Positions 11,030-21,574 of a stretch of DNA of 64,000 bases are shown one piece after another (positions within the stretch are counted from its first letter, which is position 1; every line of letters begins with the position of its first letter). The notes under the pieces were generated by a model. It worked only from the letters and a program-made list of their open reading frames with translations. It ran no database searches and was not told where the DNA came from. Made by a program: the position numbers and the translations under genes. The stretch comes from Procambarus clarkii (taxonomy: Eukaryota; Arthropoda; Malacostraca; Decapoda; Cambaridae), in NCBI RefSeq assembly GCF_040958095.1, contig NC_091233.1, forward strand, positions 22,948,943 through 23,012,942, given 5' to 3'.

Positions 11030-11950
11030 TTTTAGGGCTAATCTTTGACACTCGTTTGTCTTTGTCGCCCCATATTTTTTACGTCCGAGTTGAATGCTCT
11101 AAGGCCCTTAACTAACTTTAGGTCATGTCCCATACTTCTTGGGGAGCTAATCGACACTGCTCCTCTCTTTACATTTCTCTCTCGTTCTGTCTAAACTCGA
11201 TTATGGCCCTGTTTACTCGTCTGCTTCTCCTTCTACCCTTCACCATCTGGACACACTGCATCATACTGGGTTACGGCTCAGCTCTGGTACCTTTCCTTCG
11301 ACACCTACCCTAAGCCTGTATGTTGAAACTGGCGTCCTGTTTCTACAGGATCGCCATGATCGCTACTGTCTTCTCCACCTTGCACGGTCCTTACAGCACC
11401 CTCACTCTTGCTTATGTCATGCCTTGACCTTTACCCATCCTGTGGTTCCTGTTCCCCTTCACCACCTATCTCTTTCTGTACGGTTGTCTCTCTTACAAAA
11501 TGCTCTTTCAGTTTGTGTTACCAATATTTCCCCTCGTGTCATTCCGTCTTTGCCCCTATGGAGGGGTCCCCGTTCCTAAATTCTGTAAGCCTTGACCCAC
11601 ATGACTAAAACGTTTACCCCTCCTACAGTTCTAAATCACCTTTTCCTTGAACACTTTTCTTCACACTTCCACTCTATTTCCGTCTTCACCAATTTGTCTT
11701 AAGTCTGCAGACGGTGTAGGCTACTCTGTTGTTTTTCCTGACTGCACCTTTGTGTCTCCTGCCTCCGGAGACTAGCATCTTCATGGCAGAACTTTATGCT
11801 ATTCTCTATGCTCTTCATCAACTCTTTTCTCGCTGTCAATCCTCCTCTGTGTTTGTAGTTGACACTTGCAGTGCCCTCATGGCTCTAGAATCCTTTAATC
11901 CAGTCCATCCTTTGGTAGTTGAAAATCAACATTGGCTGTTTCTTATCTCC
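11030..11950 (+). pseudogene. Decayed LINE ORF2 fragment (RT C-terminus to RNase H)
   Basis: Aligns base by base with 23,820-24,725 of the full LINE: TTTGACACTCGTTTGTCTTTG, CATACTTCTTGGGG, CTCTCTACATTTCTCTCTCGT-like words, then ETSIFMAELYAILYALHQL and ALMALESFNPVHP. It covers the end of the reverse transcriptase and the first part of RNase H, with many frameshifts. The similarity stops abruptly at CATTGGCTGTTTC, where a perfect hairpin leads into a satellite array. More diverged than the copies at 19-25 kb and 55-58 kb. Confidence 0.85.
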
Positions 11951-11967
11951 AGTAGAGATAAGAAACA
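11937..11967. repeat. 13-bp perfect hairpin at LINE/satellite junction
   Basis: TGTTTCTTATCTC, five bases of loop, then GAGATAAGAAACA. The left half is LINE sequence; the right half runs into the first satellite monomer. Confidence 0.9.
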
Positions 11968-12890
11968 GAGAGCCAGAATTTGGCTCCAAAATATGGCTCA
12001 GGCCTCGAAATTGTGATGTTTGGGATATTTTGAAAACTGCTGGGGGGTTTGGGCAAAATTTGACCCACCGCCGCTTTCAGTACTTGGCATATGTTCGGTA
12101 TAAAAAAGTCGTAATTTCAAACTGCGAATACGTGCAGAGAGCCAGAATTTGGCTCCAAAATATGGCTCAGGCCTCAAAATTTGGATGTTTGAGATATTTT
12201 GAAAACTGCAGGGGGGTTTGGGCAAAATATGACCCACCGCCGCTTTTAGTAATTGGCATGTGTTCGGTAAAAAATTTCGTAATTTCAAACTGCGAATACG
12301 TGCAGAGAGCCAGACTTTGGCTCAAAAATATGGCTCAGGCCTCGAAATTGGGATGTTTGGGATATTTTGAAAACTGCTGGGGGGTTTGGGCAAAATATGA
12401 CCCACCGCCACATTCAGTACTTGGCATATGTTCGGTAAAAAAAATCGTAATTTCAAACTTCGAATACGTGCAGAGAGCCAGAATTTGGCTCCAAAATATG
12501 GCTCAGGCCTCAAAATTGGGATGTTTGAGATATTTTGAAAACTGCAGGGGGGTTTGGGCAAAATATGACCCACCGCCGCTTTCAGTAATTGGCATGTGTT
12601 CGGTAAAAAATTTCGTAATTTCAAACTGCGAATACGTGCAGAGAGCCAGAATTTGGCTCAAAAATATGGCTCAGGCCTCGAAATTGGGATGTTTGAGATA
12701 TTTTGAAATCTGCAGGGGGGGTTTGGGCAAAATATGTCCCACTGCCGCTTTCAGTACTTGGCATATGTTCGGTAAAAAAGGTCGTATTTTCAAACTGCGA
12801 ATACGTGCAGAGAGCCAGAATTTGGCTCCAAAATATGGCTCGGGCCTTGAAATTGGGATGTTTGAGATATTTTGAAAACTGCAGGGGGGT
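11968..12890. repeat. 168-bp satellite array, about 5.5 monomers
   Basis: The word AGCCAGA(A/C)TTTGGCT starts at 11,971, 12,140, 12,308, 12,476, 12,644 and 12,813, giving spacings of 168-169 bp. Monomers alternate between variants (ACTGCTGGGGGG and ACTGCAGGGGGG; TTCAGTACTTGG and TCAGTAATTGG), suggesting a dimeric higher order. Because 168 is divisible by 3 a long + frame stays open through the array; I do not take it as a gene. Confidence 0.95.
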
Positions 12891-13000
12891 CTCCTTCCCA
12901 GCCTGCAAGCCTGCCTGCCTGCCTGCCTCCTTCCCAGCCTGCAAGCCTGCTTGCCTGCCTGCCTCCTTCCCAGCCTGCAAGCCTGCCTGCCTGCCATCAT
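12886..13000. repeat. Minisatellite of CTCCTTCCCAGCCTGCAAGC units
   Basis: Three units of about 36-38 bp built from CTCCTTCCCAGCCTGCAAGC plus a variable run of CTGC. It begins exactly where the last satellite monomer breaks off. Confidence 0.85.
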
Positions 13001-13119
13001 GCTAACGGGTAGTGTGTGTTAGGCTTATCTTCGGGAATGAGCCGGTCTCACCCCCACCACCAACAAACCACCCGCCCCCCTACATCCCATCTCTCAAGGT
13101 CACCGCGTGACTACCACTC

Positions 13120-13380
13120 ACTCCCTGCCTGCCAGCCTGCCTGCAAGCTAGCCTGCCTGCCTGCCTGTGCCTGCCTGCCTGCCTGCCTGCCTGCCTTTCC
13201 CTCCCTAATTCTCACTACTTCTGTCCCTTCCTGCCTACCTCCTAGCATCTCTCCCTACCTCCCCCTCCCTCTTAGCATCTCTCCCTCCCTCCTAGCATCT
13301 CTCTCTCCCTCCCTCCTAGCATCTCTCTCTCCCTCCCACTCCCTCCTAGCATCTCTCTCTCCCTCCCTCCCTTTCTGACT
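13120..13380. repeat. (CTGC)n followed by CTCCCTCCTAGCAT repeats
   Basis: A CTGC tetranucleotide run (about 13,125-13,197) is followed by five imperfect units of CTCCCTCCTAGCATCTCTCT. Pure simple-sequence DNA. Confidence 0.9.
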
Positions 13381-13389
13381 AATTCTCCC

Positions 13390-14578
13390 CCCCCCTCTCT
13401 CATACTGCCTCCCACCTAAGCTCCCTCATCCATCCACCCACTGGTCAGCCATCACTGACGCAATGCGTGCATTTGGAGCCGACATGGTGCACAGATGTTT
13501 CTTGATTGTGCAGATATGTAAAACAAAAGCACAGAATGAACATTCCAGCGTTATGGCAATTCAAAATAATAGGAATAATAGGCCGTGAATCTGTGAAGTC
13601 ACAGTGGGCAAACTGGACCATCTCCCTCCCACCACAACAAGCCGGCGTGACACTTGGCGGACCCCTTCCTACCCGAACTTTGTTCGGGTAGCATGACTCC
13701 CCAACCCCAATCGGGAAACTGGAAGTTTCGGATAACTAAAGTTCGGAAACCAAGTGGTGCTCTGTACTTTCATAGCTCGGTAATTTGTATTCTGGTAAGC
13801 AGAACCTCCAAATAAATGGACGTTTAAAGCGCATTCCTATTTGGTTTTAAAAGTTTGTACCGATTGAGAAACTCGGATTAAATAGTCTAACACCAGAAAT
13901 GTTGTTATTCAGTTTAGTCGCCTAAAGGACATACAAGGACTAGACATTACCAGGCATTCCTGTATACCTTACCTTATGCTGTATAACATTGCCACAACCC
14001 TGGGTTTTATTGATTTAAATGGCCACTGGGAGTCGTACAAAATTGCGGGTTATAATGTTATTTATCCACTGTGGTGACAAGTGGGCTGACTGATGTCTGT
14101 TGACACCTGTATCGTGCTTCAGTTTACTCGCCAAGTCGTCCTGTCACGGGACTCGTCTGTAGGAAGTATATCAAAATTTTTTGGATCATTAATAGCATAA
14201 GACTTGGGGGTAGGAGAGGGCTGCAGTGTTTGTCGTGGCCCTCAGTTGTTCCTGGTATTAGTCGACTTAGTTTTAGAAATATTTTTGTTGGCCAGTGTTG
14301 AAGTTGTTTGAAAGTAGATGTGTTTTTTTAAAGAGAGTGGGGGGGGGGTGTCCATGCTTGGATACAATTATCTAAGTGATAATAGATATCTGGTGTATAA
14401 GTGTTTTGACAGTAGAATAACTACCTTCTTTTCCTTAAAGTCAAAATGTCGCTAAATTATTTCAAAAGTTTTGTTAGTAATTGTGATATTAGTGCAGCAA
14501 CTTTTGGTTAATGATGGATTCTTGCTCAAGGTCCTTTATTTCATCGTTCTGCTTCATTTTAATGTTAATTTGGTAGTT
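13390..14578. other. No gene recognised
   Basis: Mixed-composition single-copy-looking DNA without a coding signature or identifiable element. A G-run of nine lies near 14,340. Confidence 0.4.
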
Positions 14579-14943
14579 GTGATATAAAATAAATAAAATA
14601 AAATAAAATAAATATGTTTATTCAGGTAAGGTACATACATACATACAAGTGATGTTACATTAATGGATTGATATAAAGATAGAGCTAGTACATACAATGC
14701 CTAAAGCCACTATTACGCAATGTGTTTCGGGCAAGAAAAACATTAATATCTAGAACTTAATACTAATTGAGCATAAAGAATAAAAAGTGTTGAGAACAAA
14801 TACAAATAAAGATAAAAAAAAAGGGGGGGAACATGACTGAAAAAGCAACACAAATACAATAGGTTGACAAACAGTGTTGTTTAAAAAAAAAAAAAAAAAA
14901 AAAAAATTACAGACATGGTTTGACAATAGAGGAGTGAGGTAGG

Positions 14944-17925
14944 TTACAGGGAATTTATTAGGTAGTGTTTAGTTTTTATCTTAAACTTGTTGAGAGAGGT
15001 ACAGTCTTTAACATGGCTCAGAAGGTCATTCCACATTCTGGGTCCCTTGATTTGTAGAGCATTTCTAGTTTGATTAAGTCGTACTCTAGGAATATCAAAA
15101 CTGTATTTATTTCTGGTGTGGTGCTCATGGGTTCTGTTACAACCTTCAATGAAGCTTTTGAGGTCAGGATTGGCATTACAGTTCAGCGTTTTATATATGT
15201 ATAATACACAAGAGAGAATGTGCAGTGACTTAATATCTAACATATTCAGAGATTTGAGTAAGGGTACCGAGTGATGTCTGGGGCCAGAGTTGGATATTGT
15301 CCTAATAGCAGCTTTGTGTTGGGTAATAAGAGGACGTAAATGATTTTGGGTAGTAGAACTCCAAGCACAAATACCATAGTTGAGGTATGGATAGATGAGG
15401 GAGTAATAGAGAGTAACCAGGGCAGGGCGGGGTACATAATATCTGATCTTAGAAAGAATGCCAACAGTTTTTGAAACTTTTTTTGATATATTTAGAATGT
15501 GACCCTGGAAATTCAGCTTGTGGTCGATGAGAACGCCAAGGAATTTGCCATCTAATTTGTTACAAATTTGGGTATTGTTTATTTTGAGATTTATCTGATT
15601 AGAGGACTTATTGCCAAACAGAATATAAAACGTTTTGTCAATGTTAAGGGTGAGTTTGTTGGCGGTTAGCCAAAGATGGACTTTCTCTAGCTCAGTATTT
15701 ACTGTGGCATTTAGAGCAAGGGGGTCAGGACTGGATTAAATGAAGGTTGTGTCGTCAGCAAATAGAATTGGTTTGAGGTGTTGGGAGGCATTTGGAAGGT
15801 CATTAATGTAGATGAGAAAGAGGAGAGGGCCAAGTATGCTGCCCTGAGGAACACCAATGTTGATGGGTAGGGTGGGAGAAATTGTATTATTCACAGAAAC
15901 ATACTGGAGCCAGTCAGTAAGATAAGATTTGAGGTATTGCAGGGAGTGTCCTCTGACTCCATAATGATGTAATTTAAGAAGAAGGTTTTGATGGTTGACA
16001 GTGTCAAAAGCCTTACGCAGGTCCACAAATAACCCAACAGAAAACTCCTTTTTATCAAGAGCTGCGTGAATTAAGTTAATCATACTAATAAGTGCATCGT
16101 TAGTGCTTTTTTTGGGTCTGAAGCCATATTGACAAGAGCTAAGTATATTGTGTTTGGCTAGAAAAGAGTAAAGCTGCTTGTAGATTAGTTTTTCGAATAT
16201 TTTTGACAAGTTAGGCAGGATTGATATAGGTCTGTAGTTGTTAACATCTGTGAGATCACCACATTTGTGGACAGGGGTTACTCTTGCTTTTTTTAGAATG
16301 TCAGGAAAGGTTTGGAGTTCAAGTGACTTGTTGAAGAGCAATGCAATAGCAGGGGCTAGAGATCTGGAGGCTTTTTTGTAAATTAAAGTTGGTATCTCCT
16401 CGAGGGCACTAGACTTGGTTTTAAGGGAAAGGATTATTTCATTGACATCAGTGGAACTAGTAGGCTTTAGGTACAGAGACTGTGGATAGTTACCTGTAAG
16501 ATAGTCCTTAACATCAGTACAGGAAGATGGAATATCATTTGCAAGGGATGACCCAATGGAAGAGAAGAACTTATTGAACTCAATAGCAGAATCAGAGGCT
16601 GAAAGCTGACCAGCATTATTGGAAAGGAGTGTTGGTTTGTTATTTAAAATCTTCTTTGATCCCAATATTTGTGAAATTGTGCTCCAAGTTTTTTTAATGT
16701 TGCTCTTTATTTGGGTAAATTTATCTTCATAGTATTTAGTTTTTGCTCGTCTAATTATTTTAGATAGCAGTAACGAGTAATTCTTTGAGAATTCTTTGGA
16801 GACTGTTCCTAGCCTATACTTCTTCTCAAGGTCGTGTTTTTTGTTAATGGATTTAAGTATTCCCTTTGTAAGCCAAGGATTGTTAAGTCTTTTGCTTGTG
16901 ACTTGTTTTGTAAGCATAGGACAGTGGGTGTTATAAAGGCTAAGAGTTGTTTGAAGAAAAGATTGCACTGCTAGGTTGATGTCCCCTATGTTACCTAACT
17001 CGGACTCCCAGTTGACATTATCAGCAGCAGTTATAAAATTGTTTATAGCAGTTTCATTGTGCAGCCTAAAGCTTAACTCCCTTGTCTCTAGAGGTGGTTT
17101 GCTAATGTTAGTTAAGAGAAATGTGGGGTAATGGTCTGTAGTGCTATCGGTGATTATACCTGAAGTAAGTGGAGAGGTTATGTTGGTCCAGATGTGATCT
17201 AGAGTCGTAGCAGTACTATCAGTGATTCTAGTTGGTCTAGTGATTAAGGGTATGAGGAAGCAGGAATTCATACAGTTGAGGAAGCTAACAGCAGTAGGGT
17301 GTTCAGGCTCGCAGAGGTCAATATTAAAGTCCCCTGCGATAATTAGATGGTTTTTGTTCAATCTGTTATCTAGTATTAGATTTCTAAGGTTTGAGTTGAA
17401 TTCAGACACGTCAGTGTTAGGAATTCTATAGACTGCACCCACAGACAGGACAGACTCGGCACCCTTGACTCTGAAACTGGCGAAGATATACTCCCCACAG
17501 CAGTCCCTAGTTCAAATTATTTTTAAGCATGTTAGTTCTTGGTGGTAGTAAAGAGCAGTACCACCACCTCTCTGCATTTGACGACAGTTGTGAATTGCCG
17601 AGTAGTTAGGCATGTTAAAGAGTTGAGTATTATCCTCTTTCAACCACGTTTCAGTAAGTATAATAAAAGAGAATTTGTTGTCAACAGTTTCAATCAAGGC
17701 ACTAACATCATCGAAGTGTTTACCTAGGGATCTAACGTTCAAGTTGATTACAGAGATATTGTGATTATCTGTTAATACATTGTTTACATCATGTGCTGTA
17801 AAATATCTGCAATTTTGATCATTGAAGTGATGATTGTCATAGATAGTGGATAAGAGGTTTAGTTCTGGGTCTATACTTGTCTGCATAAAAAGGCTGTTTG
17901 CAGGAAAACAAGGCAAGAATGGCAA
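14944..17925 (-). pseudogene. LINE ORF2: endonuclease and reverse transcriptase
   Basis: Three frames join into one former protein. 17,925-17,512 gives the start of the apurinic-type endonuclease (ISVINLNVRSL, FIILTETWL, RGGGTALYY). After a frameshift, 17,442-15,736 (568 codons) continues with IIAGDFNIDL, TTLDHIWTN and TDHYPTF of the endonuclease, then the reverse transcriptase: NYRPISILPNLSKIFEKL, GFRPKKSTNDAL, FVDLRKAFDTVNH, GVPQGSILGPLLFLIYIND and the catalytic FADDTTF, followed by a stop. 15,464-15,246 and 15,243-14,944 give the shifted thumb and the C-terminal ARP-type segment (GPRMWNDLLSHVKD). The element copies its RNA at a nicked target site; this copy cannot make an intact protein. 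Confidence 0.9.
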
Positions 17926-18421
17926 ATTACAAAATAGAAAACAAAGAAAAAAGTAGATTAAAAATTCTAAAGTAAAATAATCTTAATGGTAATTTTAAGT
18001 AAAAAGAAAAAAAAAACTTAATGTGAACTAGGAATGTAAACAATTAACTAGAATAATTAATAACAATAGATGACCAAAAAAGTAAAAAAAAAAACAATTA
18101 TGAAATCTATAAGATGAAAAGCTTGCTTACTATACTATTATAAGTACATTATAGTTGAATACTAAAGTTACACTAAAACAAACTGAGGTAGTTTAAATAG
18201 AGATACACTCAGGAACACTAGATAATGAAGTTAATACTAGAGGACACAGGCAAAGCCAGTGTACTATTGGAACATGGGAGTAAAAAGAAAAAAAGACAAT
18301 AATATAGATGACAATATTATTTTTTTTTTCTTTTAACTAAAGTTAAAACCTTTTGAAGGGAAAGGCAGAGCTAGAGTACACAAAGGTAGTTAGTTAAATG
18401 AGATTATAATTTGAATTCAGG

Positions 18422-18640
18422 CTATACAGCAGATATCCCACAGTCACTGAGGAAAGAATTAAGGTGAGCTTCTGTGGTTATTGAATAGGTTTTTCCAGTG
18501 TCAGTCCTCCTAGCTATAATTTTACCATCTCGCACAAAACAGTGTTTTATTGTAGGGGAATTTTTGCAGAAGCCACGCAGTTTAAAAGAGATTTTGCCTG
18601 CACCATATGGATTGTTCTGGCTCACCTCTAAGGTTTTGCA
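18422..18640 (-). pseudogene. LINE ORF1 C-terminal fragment
   Basis: Reads GFCKNSPTIKHCFVRDGKII, ARRTDTGKTYSITTEAHL and a stop after CGISAV. This is the typical C-terminal block of ORF1 nucleic-acid chaperone proteins in CR1/L2-group LINEs. It lies in the right order and strand upstream of the ORF2 at 17,925. Confidence 0.7.
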
Positions 18641-18654
18641 ATGTTAAACGTATA

Positions 18655-18902
18655 TTAACCACTGCACTGCGCAAAGCGCCTTTAGGCGCTCAGAGAGTTG
18701 TGCTTTTTGTTTTTTAATTTGGCTATATTTTAATGTTTTTTAATGTTTTCATTACTATTTGTGTTTTGAAATGGAAATAGTTGACTTTGGAAACATTTTA
18801 ACATTAAATTTACCTGAACATTAGTAAAAATAACAAAAATATGTCCTTGACAATTGCACCAAGACGTTTTTGCCGAAAATAGGTGAGCAGTGCAAGGGTT
18901 AA
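18655..18902. mobile_element. 240-bp TTAA-flanked MITE
   Basis: TTAA at 18,655-18,658 and 18,899-18,902 flank a 240-bp element whose ends are imperfect inverted repeats (CCACTGCACTGCGC on the left; the right end reads CCCTTGCACTGCTCACC when inverted). TTAA target duplication and CC...GG ends are typical of piggyBac-mobilised non-autonomous elements. No ORF. Confidence 0.7.
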
Positions 18903-19110
18903 GAAGAATTTGCCAGTCTTTGAACCATTTTTAGAGTTCATGTAGATCTTTGTAAGGACTCGATATAATAGTTTCATGTTCTTTATACCATAAATCTTGG
19001 CGTCATCTGCAAATTTGATGTGGTTTTTAATATTTTGATTTGTTATTGATATATATAAGGTATAGACCCTTGTGGTATGCCTCCAGTCAAATCTTTTTTG
19101 GAGGAACCTT
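18903..19110 (-). pseudogene. Reverse transcriptase scrap
   Basis: On the - strand GGIPQGSIPYIY is followed, after a frameshift, by the catalytic-site sequence FADDAKIYG and a decayed segment up to the TTAA element. It is an old non-LTR RT fragment, unrelated in sequence to the LINEs on either side. Too short to assign to a clade. Confidence 0.7.
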
Positions 19111-19140
19111 TAATTTCTTTGGTTTAATTAAGCCTTCTTT

Positions 19141-19155
19141 TTATCCTTTCTACCA
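19141..19155. repeat. Target-site duplication, 5' copy
   Basis: TTATCCTTTCTACCA, identical to 25,330-25,344 on the other side of the LINE. Confidence 0.85.
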
Positions 19156-19687
19156 CCCCTCCCCGCTCAGCTCGTTGTCGCCGTGTGGGGGCTTAGTGGG
19201 CGGCTGCCGGAGTGTGATGCTCCTTGGGACAGTCCTCTGTCCTTTTCTTGCCTTGTGCTCCTGCTGCCGTCCTCTCCAATTCTGCTGGGCATCTTTTCCT
19301 TTTCCTTCCGTTTCGTTTTTCTCCCCCCTCTTCTCCTATCTGCTTGCCGTTTCCTGCCGACCTTTTGCTCGTTCTGGTTCTTCCCTTGGACTTCTTCTAT
19401 TTTGACGCCCGGGTGCTTGAGGAGGCATACTCTTGCACCCGTAGAACTGTAGTACCCGACGTCGAGAGCGAGGAGAACCTTTTATTGTCAATCCCCCTTT
19501 CGTCACTGAACTCGATCTCGACGGACTGTCGGTTTCTTAAGGTGGCGTTTGTGGGGCGTATACTCACGACGCACCCCTAGGAGGCCCCGGCAAGATCGGC
19601 GATAGCTTCTTGTTGGGTGTCCTGCCTCTAATTGTGGCTCCATGGTGGGTGTGGGGGCACATTCGTGAATGAATTCTTCTTTTCGTA

Positions 19688-21520
19688 ATGATGATAACCC
19701 CTGTTTCGGCTGCTTCTGGTTTACCTTCTCAGGCTCGTGGGGTGGGCGACCAAGCCCCCGAGTCGGTCCGTATTGGAAGACCGGGCTCTGTAGCCTCCAC
19801 TGTATTGGGCCCTGACCTTGCTCCTCCTTTGGCCTCTGTGGTTGGGTCGAGCCCCAAGCCCCCAGTGGTGACTACCTCGTTCCCTGGCGCGGCTCCTTCT
19901 CTAGTTGAAACTACTGCGCCTTTTAACCCCTCTCTGGGGGTTCTCACCGCCGTCCTCGTCACGGCCGCCCCCGCTCGATTCCTTCCAGTTCTGCTACCTA
20001 TCAAGCCTTGTTTGGTCCCGCTTCGTGGGCAAATATTTTGATCTCCTGACGATTTCTCCCTCCATCGACATCTCGTTGATTTCGTGGATGCCTCCATTAC
20101 TTTCAACCCCACTCGTCTCGGTACACGTGTCGTTGCTGCTCCTTCTCAGGATGCTGCTTCCCGCTTGGCTGCCTTATCCTGCCTTGGCGAGACCCCTGTT
20201 CGGGTCTCGAAGAATGCTCAGTTGAATGCCAGTGTTGGCACTATTTTGCTCCCGCCCCATGTTGCGACCGGTGTTCGGGACCTGCGCGACTGCCACGACG
20301 ATATTCGGCATATCCTTGCTGCCCAGGGCCATTCTATTCTCCAGGTGGACACGTTTACTCGTCCCCCTCGTGGTAGTCGCCGTCAACCCCTCCGGGTTGT
20401 GAAGATTACCTTTGATGGTAGGCCCCTTCCACCCTCTGTCATTCTTGCTGGTGCCAGGTGCTCTGTCCAGGAATACATTCCTTCTCCTCGGCTCTGCAAC
20501 AAGTGCTGGAGGTTTGGGCATGGTGCCCTCCGCTGTTCTGGGACTGTCTCTCTCTGTCCTTTGTGTGGTGGCGAAGGTCACTCTAAGTCGGAGTGCACTT
20601 CTCCCCAGGCTCGTTGCCTCAACTGCGGTGAGGCCCATCCTGCCTTCTCCCGTGCGTGTGTCCATTACAGGCTTGAGGCAGCCGTCCTCAACTTGAAGCA
20701 CCGGGAGCGTTTATCTTTTCCTGAGGCAAGACGCCAGGTTCGCCGGCTCCCGCCTTATGCTAATATCTCTTATGCTCGCATATTGCACTCTTCCTCTCCT
20801 CGTCCTTCCCGCCTTCCTCAGACTCACAACCGTTTCCGGGCCTTGGACCCTGATGCGCCCACTGCCCCCTCCTCTGTTCCTTTGGGTTCTCTCCCGAAGG
20901 ATCCTCCTCCTGGTCCTCTGTCTGGGATTCCCCTTCCTTCTACCCGGTCTGTCGTGTCTCCTGTGTCTTCTTCCTCGTCTCCCTCCGTTCCTCCTTCCCA
21001 TCCTTCCCCTCCGTCTCTTGACTCTCCCCGCCGCCTGTCGGTGCGGGCTGATATCCATCGCTCTCCAAACGGCCGTCATGTGTGCTCTCGTTCAGCTTCT
21101 CCTGTTGAGATGCTAGAATCCGTTGCCCAGTACGTGGTTGCTGGAACACCTGTCTCTTTACGTCAGAAGCGTAAACCTGGCTCCTCTCCTTCCTCCTCCC
21201 CGGCGGGTAAGAAGGTTTCGCTTTCTTCCTCGGCCCCTACTTCTGCCTCTCTCGCTCCTTCCCCTCCCATTTCGGTGGTTGCGCCCCCTGTTCCTGCTAT
21301 GGAGGTTTCTTTAGCCCCCGCTTCCCTCTCAGTTACTGCCCTTGCTGTGGTACGCTCCCCTCTTTCTACCCCCTCCTCTTCCTGCTGCTGTCCTTGCCTG
21401 CTCCTCTCCGTTGTCTCCTCCTCTTCCTCCTCCTCCTCCTCCGGACCCCGCCCGCCCACCTCTGATCTGTTCTCCCGTTTCCTTCCCTCCGTCTTTGCTC
21501 AGTTTACCCATGCCCCCTAA
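19688..21520 (+). pseudogene. LINE ORF1, gag-like RNA-binding protein
   Basis: The first ATG with a long frame is at 19,688. Frameshifts around 19,990-20,045 break the frame, which resumes as LHRHLVDFVDASITFNP and runs from ATG 20,084 to a stop at 21,520 (478 codons). Residues from about 130 of that frame give three zinc knuckles: CNKCWRFGHGALRC, CPLCGGEGHSKSEC and CLNCGEAHPAFSRAC. The remainder is rich in Ser and Pro. Family role: binds the element's RNA and helps target it to chromatin. The mirror copy in the right arm does not reach this far. Confidence 0.85.
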
Positions 21521-21574
21521 CCCTGACTTTGCTGACCCTGATATTCTTTAACGTGCTCTGTTGCTCTTTCGCCT

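Larger units (their letters stand above)
14580..18640 (-). mobile_element. CR1/Jockey-like LINE, 5' truncated
   Basis: Non-LTR retrotransposon read on the - strand: end of ORF1 (18,640-18,422), an AT-rich inter-ORF spacer, ORF2 with endonuclease and reverse transcriptase (17,925-14,944), a 3' UTR, and an (ATAAA)n tail at about 14,583-14,617. An uninterrupted A-run of about 25 bases lies at 14,882-14,906. The 5' side ends at about 18,640, near a TTAA element. Confidence 0.85.

Noticed and set aside
11919..12875. 318-codon + frame
   Set aside because: The 168-bp satellite is a multiple of three and lacks stops in that frame; the peptide is a tandem repeat with no start context.
12886..13380. 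Possible CRISPR-like array
   Set aside because: Repeats are contiguous simple sequence without unique spacers, in a eukaryotic context.
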